DNA from: Treponema brennaborense DSM 12168
Lineage (GTDB): Bacteria > Spirochaetota > Spirochaetia > Treponematales > Treponemataceae
Direction: 5' to 3'
Assembly (NCBI RefSeq): GCF_000212415.1
Contig: NC_015500.1
Location: forward strand, 1,178,001 to 1,242,000
Length of the DNA: 64,000 nucleotides
Shown: positions 36,611 to 44,226 of the stretch, one piece after another
Numbering within the stretch: position 1 is the stretch's first letter
Layout: each line of letters starts with the position of its first letter
The notes under the pieces: generated by a model
The model's database searches: none
Seen by the model: only the letters and a program-made list of their open reading frames with translations
What the model was told of the DNA's origin: nothing
Made by a program: the position numbers and the translations under genes

Positions 36611-36630
36611 ATGTGAATCATTATTCGCAT
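36611..36630. promoter_or_regulatory. TetR operator 1
   Basis: Near-palindrome ATGTGAAT-CATT-ATTCGCAT, located between the -35 boxes of the two divergent promoters. Shares the ATGTGAAT-N4-ATTCG pattern with operator 2. Confidence 0.7.
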
Positions 36631-36634
36631 TTTG

Positions 36635-36663
36635 TTGACATCTATCAATGCGGGTACTATAAT
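36635..36663 (+). promoter_or_regulatory. Consensus promoter of the nitroreductase gene
   Basis: TTGACA (36635-36640), 17-base spacer, TATAAT (36658-36663): a perfect sigma-70 consensus, bracketed by the two operators. Confidence 0.85.
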
Positions 36664-36664
36664 A

Positions 36665-36684
36665 ATGTGAATAATCATTCGTAT
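36665..36684. promoter_or_regulatory. TetR operator 2
   Basis: Near-palindrome ATGTGAAT-AATC-ATTCGTAT directly after the -10 box, over the expected transcription start of the nitroreductase gene, where binding would block initiation. Confidence 0.7.
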
Positions 36685-36696
36685 ATAGGAAGAATA

Positions 36697-37221
36697 ATGG
36701 ATTTTTTAACACTGGCAAAACAACGCTGCACAACACGCGGCTTTACGGGAGCACAGATTCCAAAAGATGACTTAAATCAGATTTTATCGGCTGGACGTGT
36801 CGCCCCTACAGCCTGTAATAAACAACCACAAAGGATTATTGTTGTTCAAAGTGAAGAAAACATTTTAAAAATTAAAAAGGCTTATCAAACGTTTGGTTCT
36901 AAGTGTGTTTTTATCGTGTGTCGGGATCGACGGGATGAATTAATACGGCCATTTGATCAAAAATGTTCTGGCGATTTGGATATAGGTATTGTCTGTGACC
37001 ACCTGATGTTGGCAGCAAGAGAATTAAATATTGGAAGCGTAATGGTTGGTTTGTTTGATCCCGCAATTATAAGCAATGAATTTCATTTACCAGAGTACAT
37101 AGAACCGACAGCTTTACTCTTAATGGGGTATCCAGAAAAAGGCTTTTTAAGTCCAGAGCGTCATATTGCCCAACGCAAAGAAATAAGCGAAACGGTGATG
37201 TATGAGAAATATATAGATTAA
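36697..37221 (+). CDS. Nitroreductase-family flavoprotein
   Basis: 174 residues from the ATG at 36697 with AGGAAG upstream; the longer frame from 36613 runs through the promoter and operators and is rejected. FMN-site features: RCTTRGFTG at the start, LSAGRVAPTACNKQPQRIIV, then the glycine-containing LNIGSVMVGLFD and LLMGYPEKG. Expected to be an FMN-dependent NAD(P)H oxidoreductase acting on nitro compounds or quinones. Under the adjacent TetR repressor. Followed 30 bases later by a DUF523 gene. Confidence 0.88.
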   Translation: MDFLTLAKQRCTTRGFTGAQIPKDDLNQILSAGRVAPTACNKQPQRIIVVQSEENILKIKKAYQTFGSKCVFIVCRDRRDELIRPFDQKCSGDLDIGIVCDHLMLAARELNIGSVMVGLFDPAIISNEFHLPEYIEPTALLLMGYPEKGFLSPERHIAQRKEISETVMYEKYID

Positions 37222-37251
37222 GGTAAAAGTCTTCCATAGGAGTTGTTGAGT

Positions 37252-37674
37252 ATGAAAGTATTAGTAAGTGCATGTGTACTAGGATGTAATTGTAAATATA
37301 ATGGAAGAAACAATCGCAATGAAGCTGTGATTGAATATCTAAAAGGAAAAGAGGTTCTCAGTATTTGTCCTGAAATGTTAGCCAATATGCCTATTCCCCG
37401 ACCATGTGCTGAGATTGTTGATGAAGTAGTGATGGATGATAAGGGAAATAATGTTGATTCTGATTATAGGAAAGCAGTTGCGCTTGCATTAGAAAAAATA
37501 GAAGGAGAAAAAATTGATTTGGCTATTTTGCAGTCAAGAAGTCCAACTTGCGGAGTTAACAATATATATGATGGAACATTTACCGGGAAGCTAATATCTG
37601 GTCAGGGACTTTTTGCTAAAGCCCTGATTACTAAAGGGTACCCCGTAAAAGATGCAGAAGATTTTAATATGTAG
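37252..37674 (+). CDS. DUF523 family protein
   Basis: 140 residues, ATG at 37252 with ATAGGAG upstream. Conserved cysteine motifs of the family are present: VSACVLGCNCKYNG at the start, CPEMLANMPIPRPCAEI, and SRSPTCGVNNIYDGTFTGKL. The cysteines suggest metal or Fe-S binding; the biochemical role of DUF523 is not established to my knowledge. Probably cotranscribed with the nitroreductase. Confidence 0.88.
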   Translation: MKVLVSACVLGCNCKYNGRNNRNEAVIEYLKGKEVLSICPEMLANMPIPRPCAEIVDEVVMDDKGNNVDSDYRKAVALALEKIEGEKIDLAILQSRSPTCGVNNIYDGTFTGKLISGQGLFAKALITKGYPVKDAEDFNM

Positions 37675-37756
37675 ATTCGAAATAGAAAAATTCAATGTTT
37701 TTGCCGAATATCAGTTGGTCGTCGTGTCTAACTTTTCATTACATTAGAAAGAGGGA

Positions 37757-38653
37757 TTAGCATTGCTGATCCCTTTTTCTGTACTCCAAAGGGGTACAGC
37801 CAATCTGTTCTCGGAAAGTTTTCGTAAAGTAGCTGCTGCTTTGAAATCCGCATTGAAAGGCAATATCGATAGAAGTCATATCTGTATCGATTAACATTTG
37901 ACATGCTTTTTGGATTCGATATTGTTTCAGGTACTGATTCGGTGTGGAATGGATTGTACGGTGAAAACAGCGCAGAACTTCGCTTTCACTGATCAGCGCT
38001 ACCCTTGCTAAAGTAGAGATGGTTATGGTTTCTGAAAAATGCATCTGAATGTATTGAAGCATGGTTTTTATTCGATCGGCATTTCGAAGATTTCGAATGC
38101 TGGGTTTTGCTTCACATATGGAATGATTTGTTAGCACAATTAGAATCAATTGCGATAATTCGTTCCTGACATATATTTCAAAACCATTTTCAGTGTTATA
38201 AAGTCTGTTCCATACAGAAATCGAGTAAGCGAGTATTTTGTCCTGCCAGTTAATGAATGGGTCTAATAAAATGTATGGCAGATTTTTATTCTGGATAATC
38301 GGCTCAATATAATTTTGCCAGTATATACTATCTATGCTTCCGATTAGCCTTGGATGAAAAACAATGGATCTTAAAACGTATTCGCCATCGTTTGTTGCAT
38401 GAATGGAATGAAGAAAGCCTGCATTGATAAATATCCCTTGATTTTTGTTTAGGATATGTTCTGTGCTATTAACAGATACTTTTATCGATCCTGAGATTAC
38501 CCATATAATCTCAAAATCTTCGTGCCAGTGCCAGGGAATAGAATAGCTTGATAAGTTTTCCTCATAAAAAGCAATCGGGAATTCTGACGTTCCATGCTTT
38601 TGAACTTCTTCACCGGAAGAATTCACTGTTACATTACATTTTGCTATGCTCAT
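37757..38653 (-). CDS. AraC-family regulator with cupin sensor domain
   Basis: 298 residues from the ATG at 38653 (GAGAAGG upstream; a GTG at 38662 is less likely). N-terminal cupin (WHWHEDFEIIWVISGSIKVS ... NQGIFINAGFLHSIHA) and C-terminal double helix-turn-helix (ISTLARVALISESEVLRCFH; IDIAFQCGFQSSSYFTKTFR). Divergent from the MFS transporter gene across 111 bases holding an inverted repeat, so activation of that transporter is the natural inference. Confidence 0.92.
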   Translation of the reverse strand: MSIAKCNVTVNSSGEEVQKHGTSEFPIAFYEENLSSYSIPWHWHEDFEIIWVISGSIKVSVNSTEHILNKNQGIFINAGFLHSIHATNDGEYVLRSIVFHPRLIGSIDSIYWQNYIEPIIQNKNLPYILLDPFINWQDKILAYSISVWNRLYNTENGFEIYVRNELSQLILIVLTNHSICEAKPSIRNLRNADRIKTMLQYIQMHFSETITISTLARVALISESEVLRCFHRTIHSTPNQYLKQYRIQKACQMLIDTDMTSIDIAFQCGFQSSSYFTKTFREQIGCTPLEYRKRDQQC

Positions 38654-38681
38654 ACAAGACACCTTCTCTTTGACGATTTTA

Positions 38682-38711
38682 TTATATAATTTCGAGTGAA
38701 ATATTATATAA
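38682..38711. promoter_or_regulatory. Inverted repeat in the AraC/MFS intergenic region
   Basis: TTATATAAT (38682-38690) and its complement ATTATATAA (38703-38711) flank 12 bases. Position between divergent genes suggests an operator or overlapping -10 elements; AT-richness makes chance similarity possible. Confidence 0.35.
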
Positions 38712-38764
38712 AAGTTCGTTGAATGATGATATTATTATATCACAAAAAAGAGAAGGAGATCAAT

Positions 38765-39925
38765 ATGTTTCAATTACTGTTAGTAATTATCTATATTGCA
38801 TTTATTAGTCTTGGATTGCCCGATTCCTTATTGGGTTCGGCATGGCCATCCATGTATATGGAATTTGGGGTGCCGATTTCATACATAGGCGTCATTTCTA
38901 TGATTATTGCAATCGGAACCGTTGTTTCAAGTTTACAGAGTGATAAACTTACCCGTAAATTTGGAACCGGAAAGATAACGACCATCAGCATTACTATGAC
39001 GGCAGTTGCTTTATTTGGCTTTTCCAGTTCACACTCATTTGGTTTGCTTTGTTTCTGGGCAGTTCCTTACGGACTTGGAGCAGGTAGTGTTGATGCATCC
39101 TTGAATAATTATGTAGCACTTCACTATGCAAGCAGACATATGAGTTGGCTTCATTGTATGTGGGGAATCGGCGCAACTATTGGGCCTTATATGATGGGAT
39201 ATGCCTTGAAGCATGGTCAGAATTGGAATGCAGGTTATCAGTATATTTCCTTTTTACAGATTGCTTTTGCAGTAGTTTTGTTTTTTAGCCTGCCGTTATG
39301 GAAGAACCAAAAAGGGACGGCAGAAGAGAATGATATTTTAGCGGGAAAAGCATTGCCTTTGAAAGAGGTAATTCAGATTTCTGGAGCAAAAGAAGTAATG
39401 CTTTGTTTCTTTTGCTACTGTGCTTTGGAACAGACGACCGGCTTATGGGCAAGCAGTTATCTTACCCTGATCAAAGGATTTTCAATTGAGACAGCGGCTG
39501 GTTTTGCAAGTATGTTTTTTATTGGTATTACCATTGGGAGGGTATTAAGTGGATTTATAAGTATGAAATTAAGCGATTTACAAATGATTCGTCTGGGGCA
39601 GGGAATCATTGCGGCTGGTATTATTATGATGTTACTGCCGTTAAATGAAGTAATATCTTTGGTCGGCTTGTTTTTCTTTGGTTTTGGATGTGCGCCAATC
39701 TACCCATGTATTATTCACTCCACTCCGTCCCGTTTTGGTGCGGATAAGTCACAGGCAATCATCGGGGTTCAGATGGCAAGTGCATATGTGGGAACCTGTG
39801 TGATGCCGCCGCTATTCGGCTTAATTGCAAAGCATATAAATATTGTTTTGCTGCCGGTATATTTGCTAATCATTCTTTTATTAATGGTGATGATGCATGA
39901 ATTGCTGGTAAAAAAAACTGCTTGA
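38765..39925 (+). CDS. MFS transporter
   Basis: 386 residues, about 12 membrane segments, ATG at 38765 with GAAGGAG upstream (the upstream in-frame ATG at 38723 lacks one). The family fingerprint is weak but recognisable: GLPDSLLGSAWPSMYMEFGV at the start, SDKLTRKFGTGKITTISI in the loop after helix 2, and a repeat of the pattern near 260 (IGRVLSGFISMKLSDLQMIR). It resembles the FucP/YfkF-like sugar or drug transporters. Substrate unknown; the divergent cupin-AraC regulator suggests a small organic ligand. Confidence 0.87.
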   Translation: MFQLLLVIIYIAFISLGLPDSLLGSAWPSMYMEFGVPISYIGVISMIIAIGTVVSSLQSDKLTRKFGTGKITTISITMTAVALFGFSSSHSFGLLCFWAVPYGLGAGSVDASLNNYVALHYASRHMSWLHCMWGIGATIGPYMMGYALKHGQNWNAGYQYISFLQIAFAVVLFFSLPLWKNQKGTAEENDILAGKALPLKEVIQISGAKEVMLCFFCYCALEQTTGLWASSYLTLIKGFSIETAAGFASMFFIGITIGRVLSGFISMKLSDLQMIRLGQGIIAAGIIMMLLPLNEVISLVGLFFFGFGCAPIYPCIIHSTPSRFGADKSQAIIGVQMASAYVGTCVMPPLFGLIAKHINIVLLPVYLLIILLLMVMMHELLVKKTA

Positions 39926-39938
39926 AGGGATGAAGAAA

Positions 39939-40772
39939 ATGTTTGCTGATTATCATGTTCACACAGAATTTAGCGATGATTCTGTTTATGAAATGGAAGA
40001 GGTTGTAAAAGATGCAATACAAATAAAAATGGAAGAAATATGTTTTACGGATCATGTAGATTATGGAGTTAAGCTGGACTGGAATGATAAGAAAGAAATT
40101 CAATATCGCGATGGTATGCCTATGGCAAATGTGTATTATCCAGAATATTTTGAGACGATTAAGGAATTACAATATTTATATGGTGACTTGATTGCTATAA
40201 AAAAGGGAATGGAGTTTGGAGTACAGGTGCATACAATTTCTCAATATGAAAAGCTCTTTGTGAAATATCCATTTGATTTTATTATTCTATCTGTGCATCA
40301 AATAGATAACTTGGAATTATGGACACAGGATTTTCAGAAAGGAAAGAGCCAGAAAGAATATAACGAAAAATATTATCAAGAGCTGCTGGAAATTGTAAAA
40401 CAATATAAAAATTATAGTGTTTTGGGACATTTAGATATTATTATAAGATATGATAAAAATGGCACATATCCGTTTGAAAAGATTTCAGACATAGTTAATG
40501 AAATTTTAAAAATTGTCATTCGTGATGGAAAAGGAATAGAAGTAAATACGTCATCCTACAGATATGGACTTACGGATATGACACCATCCAAAGATATACT
40601 TACTTTATATAAAAAATTAGGCGGTGAGATTATCACGATTGGAAGCGACAGTCATAAAAAAGGACAGCTAGGTGCACATATTGAAAATACCAAGAAAGTA
40701 TTATTCGATATGGGATTTCGATATCATTGTACATACGAGAATATGAGGCCGCATTTTCATAAGTTGATATAA
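39939..40772 (+). CDS. PHP-domain phosphatase (HisJ/histidinol-phosphatase type)
   Basis: 277 residues from the ATG at 39939; an ATG three codons earlier is too close to the ribosome site GAAGG. Metal-binding motifs of the PHP family: DYHVHTEFSDDS at the N-terminus, FTDHVDYG, LSVHQID, LGHLDIIIRY and GSDSHKKGQLG. Such enzymes hydrolyse phosphate esters such as histidinol phosphate. No other histidine-synthesis gene is nearby, so the true substrate in this mobile context is unclear. Starts shortly after the MFS gene. Confidence 0.85.
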   Translation: MFADYHVHTEFSDDSVYEMEEVVKDAIQIKMEEICFTDHVDYGVKLDWNDKKEIQYRDGMPMANVYYPEYFETIKELQYLYGDLIAIKKGMEFGVQVHTISQYEKLFVKYPFDFIILSVHQIDNLELWTQDFQKGKSQKEYNEKYYQELLEIVKQYKNYSVLGHLDIIIRYDKNGTYPFEKISDIVNEILKIVIRDGKGIEVNTSSYRYGLTDMTPSKDILTLYKKLGGEIITIGSDSHKKGQLGAHIENTKKVLFDMGFRYHCTYENMRPHFHKLI

Positions 40773-40825
40773 TAGAAAATTGTCCGGATAACTTAGTTTA
40801 TCTTCACTATAAAAGGAGACACAGT

Positions 40826-41689
40826 ATGCGATCAGAAAAAGAAATGATGGATTTAATCATAGCAGTTGCCAACAATGATGTCCGCATTCGTGCGGCCTAC
40901 TTAGAAGGTTCACGTGCAAATCCAAATGTACCAAAAGATATCTTTCAAGATTATGATATTGTATATGTTGTTACAGAAACAAGGTCATTCAGAGAGGACA
41001 AAGCCTGGATTGATCGATTTGGTGAGCGCTTGTATATGCAATATCCAGAGGAAAATATCTACTACACTTCTGATGTTGAAAATTGCTATGGTTGGCTAAT
41101 TCAATTCACTGATGGAAATAGATTGGATTTACATGTAAAGACATTAGAAAATGTACTTAATAGTCTAGAATTGTATAAAACACTAGTTGACAAGGACAAT
41201 ATCATGCCTCAAAAACAAGTATTGTCCGATGAAGAATATTGGGTGAAAAAGCCGGTGCCAAATCAATTCTATTGTACATGTAATGAATTTTGGTGGTGTT
41301 TAAATAATGTGGCGAAGGGATTATGGAGGAATGAGATTCCATATGCAATGGATATGATAAATTTTCAAATAAGGCCAATGCTTAGGCGGCTGCTGGAATG
41401 GAAAATTGGGATTGATAATGATTTTTCAGTCAGCGCAGGGAAATCCGCAAAATACATGGACAAGTATTTGCCGAAAGGGATTTATGAACAATACTTAGAA
41501 TCTTATTCGAAAGCACAAATAAACGCTATATGGGATGCTGTTTTTCTCATGTGCGATTTGTTTCAGAAAATTTCTTTGGAGGTAAGTGAGAAATTAAATT
41601 TCCCCTACGATTTGACAGAAGCAAGAAATAGCAAGAGCTACCTTGAGCGCGTTAAAAGCTTACCGTCCAACGCAACAGAAATATACTAG
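40826..41689 (+). CDS. aadE: Aminoglycoside 6-adenylyltransferase, ANT(6) type
   Basis: 287-residue enzyme that adenylylates streptomycin and gives resistance. The nucleotidyltransferase core is present: LEGSRANPNVPKDIFQDYDI near 28-47 with the GS and the Asp pair, then GWLIQFTDGNRLDLHV with the third carboxylate. The C-terminal helical domain ends in YLERVKSLPSNATEIY, as in full-length family members. AAAGGAG lies upstream of the ATG at 40826. It belongs to the AT-rich Firmicute-like cargo of the integrative element. The subclass (Ia, Ib or other) is not assigned. Confidence 0.92.
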   Translation: MRSEKEMMDLIIAVANNDVRIRAAYLEGSRANPNVPKDIFQDYDIVYVVTETRSFREDKAWIDRFGERLYMQYPEENIYYTSDVENCYGWLIQFTDGNRLDLHVKTLENVLNSLELYKTLVDKDNIMPQKQVLSDEEYWVKKPVPNQFYCTCNEFWWCLNNVAKGLWRNEIPYAMDMINFQIRPMLRRLLEWKIGIDNDFSVSAGKSAKYMDKYLPKGIYEQYLESYSKAQINAIWDAVFLMCDLFQKISLEVSEKLNFPYDLTEARNSKSYLERVKSLPSNATEIY

Positions 41690-41900
41690 ATTTGCCTATT
41701 GCGATGAAGAGGAAGCGCTTTGCCTTAAGGAATACGAATATAAGCGCAAGCAAAATAATACACCCGAAGATATGTTTATACAAATTGATATTCCACTGAC
41801 ATTGGTACATCAATTTGAACTTATGAAAAACGCCGGTTTTAAAACGGTTGAAGTTTTGTATCAAAATTGTGGAACAGTAATTATTAGAGCAGAAAAATAG
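41643..41900 (+). pseudogene. 3' fragment of a SAM-dependent methyltransferase
   Basis: The frame has no proper start (only a TTG inside the aadE end) but encodes a typical methyltransferase C-terminus: PEDMFIQIDIPLTLVHQFEL, MKNAGFKTVEVLYQ, then VIIRAEK and stop. The rest of the gene is absent, so this is likely the scar of a recombination that joined aadE to an older gene. Confidence 0.5.
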
Positions 41901-41929
41901 CAACTAATGAAATGATGTAGGGGGTGATA

Positions 41930-42118
41930 ATGATTGAAGTTCAATGGTTACTATGTCCTATATGTGGCAATAAAACAAGACTGAAAATTAGGAAAGATAC
42001 AATCCTCGAAAACTTCCCCCTATACTGTCCCAAATGTAAACAAGAATCTCTAATCAATGTGCTACAACTCAATATGTCAGTTATCAAAGAGCCAGACGCA
42101 AAGACGCAGAGCCGATAA
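41930..42118 (+). CDS. Cysteine-rich KTR-domain protein
   Basis: 62 residues, ATG at 41930 behind GGGGGT. Two CxxC pairs (LLCPICGNKTRLKIRKDT and PLYCPKCKQE) form a zinc ribbon, with the K-T-R motif that names the family. Small proteins of this kind are recurrent in Tn916-like and related Firmicute elements. Its stop codon lies inside the left arm of a strong terminator. Confidence 0.85.
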   Translation: MIEVQWLLCPICGNKTRLKIRKDTILENFPLYCPKCKQESLINVLQLNMSVIKEPDAKTQSR

Positions 42119-42154
42119 TCAATGAGTACATATCTCTTGATTATCGGCTCTTTT
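42108..42154 (+). terminator. Terminator after the KTR gene
   Basis: Perfect 15-bp stem, 42108-42122 with 42137-42151, followed by four T. It overlaps the last codons of the KTR gene. Confidence 0.9.
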
Positions 42155-42288
42155 CATATAACAATTTTCTGTTATACGATTGCTGACAAATTTAACAGAC
42201 ATACAAAGCCGTCATTTTCCGTTAAAAATCGGAAAGAGTATACCTGTAATTCTTCTTATTCTGGCGGCTTTGGGATAAGGAGGTTTTT

Positions 42289-42351
42289 ATGTACCCCAAA
42301 GCATTTTTTTCTCTGAGAGAAACGCCGCCATATTGTGACGGTTTAATATAG
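42289..42351 (+). CDS. 20-residue leader peptide
   Basis: Short frame MYPKAFFSLRETPPYCDGLI with a very strong ribosome site (AAGGAGG, five bases before ATG) and no homology that I recognise. Its start region sits in a hairpin loop, so translation would open the fold. Best read as a regulatory leader peptide rather than a functional protein. Confidence 0.5.
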   Translation: MYPKAFFSLRETPPYCDGLI

Positions 42352-42426
42352 CAGAAAAATTTCATTTACATAGTTTAAAAGTATTATATCAACTTGTGGG
42401 CGGCTATTGCGCCCATTTTTTATTCG

Positions 42427-42463
42427 ACACCTTTCGCGCTAATTTGCGTAAAGGTGTTTTTTT
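42427..42463 (+). terminator. Leader terminator
   Basis: ACACCTTT (42427-42434) pairs with AAAGGTGT (42450-42457), with an inner CGC/GCG pairing and a T-run to 42463. Lies between the leader peptide and the sigma-like gene. Confidence 0.75.
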
Positions 42464-42504
42464 GTATCCTTTTTTCACTGACAACGTATGGAACAAGCCT
42501 TGTC

Positions 42505-42529
42505 ACTTCGGGCCAACTTGGCCCGAAGT
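42505..42529. repeat. 25-bp palindrome, copy 1
   Basis: Perfect 12-bp arms ACTTCGGGCCAA and complement around one base. Identical to copy 3 (44098); one base change from copy 2 (43681). Confidence 0.95.
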
Positions 42530-42605
42530 CCGACCTCGCTGTCGTTCCCCTCCCGCTCCATTTCGATTCACTATTCCCTAAAAAATCGAAATGGAGGAAC
42601 GCCTT

Positions 42606-43025
42606 ATGGCAAAAATCAATCTGCGGGATTATTACCCGTTTTATAATTCAGACTTTTTTGTTGAGATATCAGATGAAATCAAGGACGCTTTGCTGGAAGC
42701 AGAACGTTTGGAGAAAAACTACATTCGCCGCCGCTTCTATAACAAAGCCCACTATTCGCTGGACGCTGACGACGGGATCGAAAAGGATATTCTTTTTGAA
42801 TCCCTTTCCCCTTGCGAGATTTACGAGCGTAAAATTACTTCCGAACAACTGCACTCCGCAATCGCTTACTTGCCGGACAAGCAAGGAAAACGAATTTATG
42901 CCCATTACATACTCGGTATGAGTAAATCCGATATTGCACGGGCAGAGGGTATAAATGAAAAAGCCGTCAGAGTTGCTATTGAGAAAGGGTTGAAAAGCAT
43001 GGAGAAATTTTTGAAAAAGTCTTAA
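42606..43025 (+). CDS. Sigma-70-like regulatory protein of the mobile element
   Basis: 139 residues from the ATG at 42606, with GGAGG nine bases upstream. The C-terminal part has a region-4-like helix-turn-helix (AIAYLPDKQGKRIYAHYILG, then MSKSDIARAEGINEKAVRVA) with no recognisable region 2, similar in size and layout to the small sigma-like proteins in Tn916-type elements. Probably regulates the element's excision or transfer genes. An attenuator-like leader precedes it. Confidence 0.8.
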   Translation: MAKINLRDYYPFYNSDFFVEISDEIKDALLEAERLEKNYIRRRFYNKAHYSLDADDGIEKDILFESLSPCEIYERKITSEQLHSAIAYLPDKQGKRIYAHYILGMSKSDIARAEGINEKAVRVAIEKGLKSMEKFLKKS

Positions 43026-43111
43026 TTTCCAGTTCCGAATTTGCCTTTCAAATCACACGGCTATTAGAAGGAGTTTTTTCTCCATCTGCCGTTCTTTGAC
43101 AACTGAATACA

Positions 43112-43377
43112 GATAACCCGGATACGTTCAATCAAAAGGGAGCCAAGCCACAGGGTACGCCAAAACCGCCCGTTGAAAGGGGGAAAAACCAAACGGAGCG
43201 TGAGCGATTCCTACCAACTGTGACAGAGCAGATATGGCAATCTACCCGGCGATAATCTTTTGATTGGTACAATGATACTTACGGTTTGAACGCGTCACAG
43301 TATTGACCGTCGCGCCATCAGCATGGGGCGGGGTGAAATTCCCATGAGGGCGGTTGCCGCCGCCTGTCCGGGTTATC
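43112..43377 (+). ncRNA. Candidate structured RNA with pseudoknot
   Basis: No gene is visible from 43026 to 43480. Within it several perfect complementary segments form a consistent fold: 43112-43122/43367-43377 (11 bp, closing the whole region), 43129-43138/43257-43266 (10 bp), 43217-43224/43294-43301 (8 bp, crossing the previous helix as a pseudoknot), 43322-43327/43341-43346 (6 bp) and 43349-43353/43357-43361 (5 bp). I do not recognise the class. The strand is assumed from the flanking genes. A cis-acting DNA site for the element is the main alternative. Confidence 0.45.
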
Positions 43378-43398
43378 CTCTTATTTACCATATAGGAG

Positions 43399-43449
43399 GC
43401 CGCGCCGGGCATTTCTGTCTAATGACAGCCCATTCTTTCCCGGCGCGGC
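43399..43449 (+). promoter_or_regulatory. Large hairpin upstream of the 66-codon gene
   Basis: GCCGCGCCGGG (43399-43409) pairs perfectly with 43439-43449 and encloses a smaller CTGTC/GACAG stem. GGAGG just before the left arm may be masked. No T-run, so a terminator is less likely than a leader structure or DNA site. Confidence 0.5.
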
Positions 43450-43480
43450 ACTCCCCCTATTCTGGCATAGGAGAATCGAA

Positions 43481-43681
43481 ATGGAAAAAGATATGAATTT
43501 ATCGGAAATACTGCCTGAACTGTGGAGCAACAATGCTTGTCGCGGCTATGTCATTTGGGCAATGGAAAGCTGTGGTTTTAGCTCTGATGATATTCGGCGC
43601 GTGGTTATGGAACTGAACGAAAGATTTGACTTCAAATCCATTCACGAAGCAGACGGGCATTACCGGAACAGTCCCTATTGA
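43481..43681 (+). CDS. Small hypothetical protein of the mobile element
   Basis: 66 residues, ATG at 43481 with AGGAG nine bases upstream. Sequence is acidic and helical (MNLSEILPELWSNNACRGYV, FSSDDIRRVVMELNERFDF) with no known domain that I recognise. Its stop is immediately followed by copy 2 of the 25-bp palindrome. Similar-sized genes lie between sigma-like and recombinase genes in Firmicute elements. Confidence 0.6.
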   Translation: MEKDMNLSEILPELWSNNACRGYVIWAMESCGFSSDDIRRVVMELNERFDFKSIHEADGHYRNSPY

Positions 43682-43705
43682 CTTCGGGCCAACTCGGCCC
43701 GAAGT
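43681..43705. repeat. 25-bp palindrome, copy 2
   Basis: Differs from copies 1 and 3 by one base (C for T in the right arm). Lies directly at the stop codon of the 66-codon gene. Confidence 0.95.
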
Positions 43706-43822
43706 ATGAGGAAAGATTAACAGCCATCACTTTTGCTTATAAAGTGGTGACTGTTTATGTTTCCTCATAGGACAGCAGGAAACATAAAGTACATTTTTCA
43801 TTTGAGAAGGAGGCACAAAGCG

Positions 43823-44086
43823 ATGGTAAATCTGGAACAGATCATCACAATGCAAGATGTGGATATTGCCACAGTGGATAAATCACAGTTGACAGATGTT
43901 AGCGGAATCGACTTTGATAACAGCCTGCCTCAAAGGGAACGTGCGGCACATATTTTGAAGCAGGTAAAAAACCCTTACTGCTTCCGTCATGGAGATACTG
44001 CGGTAAAGGTAGAGTTCCCGGAGGACGGCCCCCCTTTGCAGGATGTAATTACAAACTTTCTTATACGGCAGAAAAGCGGCCTGTAA
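43823..44086 (+). CDS. Small mobile-element protein (DUF6870-like)
   Basis: 87 residues from the ATG at 43823, which has GAAGGAGG upstream; the longer frame from 43757 is not needed. The layout MVNLEQIITMQDVDIATVDK, then LPQRERAAHILKQVKNPYCF and VKVEFPEDGPPLQDVITNFL, resembles small proteins found next to recombinase genes in Firmicute integrative elements. The family name is from memory. Copy 3 of the palindrome follows 11 bases after its stop. Confidence 0.6.
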   Translation: MVNLEQIITMQDVDIATVDKSQLTDVSGIDFDNSLPQRERAAHILKQVKNPYCFRHGDTAVKVEFPEDGPPLQDVITNFLIRQKSGL

Positions 44087-44097
44087 TCGGTCATGCC

Positions 44098-44122
44098 ACT
44101 TCGGGCCAACTTGGCCCGAAGT
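44098..44122. repeat. 25-bp palindrome, copy 3
   Basis: Identical to copy 1, located between the small DUF6870-like gene and the recombinase. Confidence 0.95.
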
Positions 44123-44226
44123 CGGTAATATCAGCTATCTAACGGTATTTTTAAGCCCTCGACAACATTGTTCGTATTATGCTGAAATGGTATAATGTAA
44201 GTGTAATGTGATAGGAAGGAGGAAGC

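Larger units (their letters stand above)
42263..42463 (+). promoter_or_regulatory. Attenuator-like leader before the sigma-like gene
   Basis: GCTTTGGG (42267-42274) can pair with CCCAAAGC (42295-42302), placing the ribosome site and ATG of a 20-codon leader peptide in the loop; GGCGG (42263-42267) and CCGCC could extend it. A terminator follows at 42427-42463, before the sigma-like gene at 42606. The layout is that of a translation-controlled attenuator, as described for resistance genes in related elements. Inferred, not shown. Confidence 0.5.

Noticed and set aside
35815-42105. 11-bp inverted match CTTTGCGTCTG near both sides of the cargo block as element ends
   Set aside because: Short enough to occur by chance in this many bases, and the right copy lies inside the KTR gene.
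43096-43124. Promoter for the candidate RNA (TTGACA at 43096)
   Set aside because: No acceptable -10 box at 16-18 bases.
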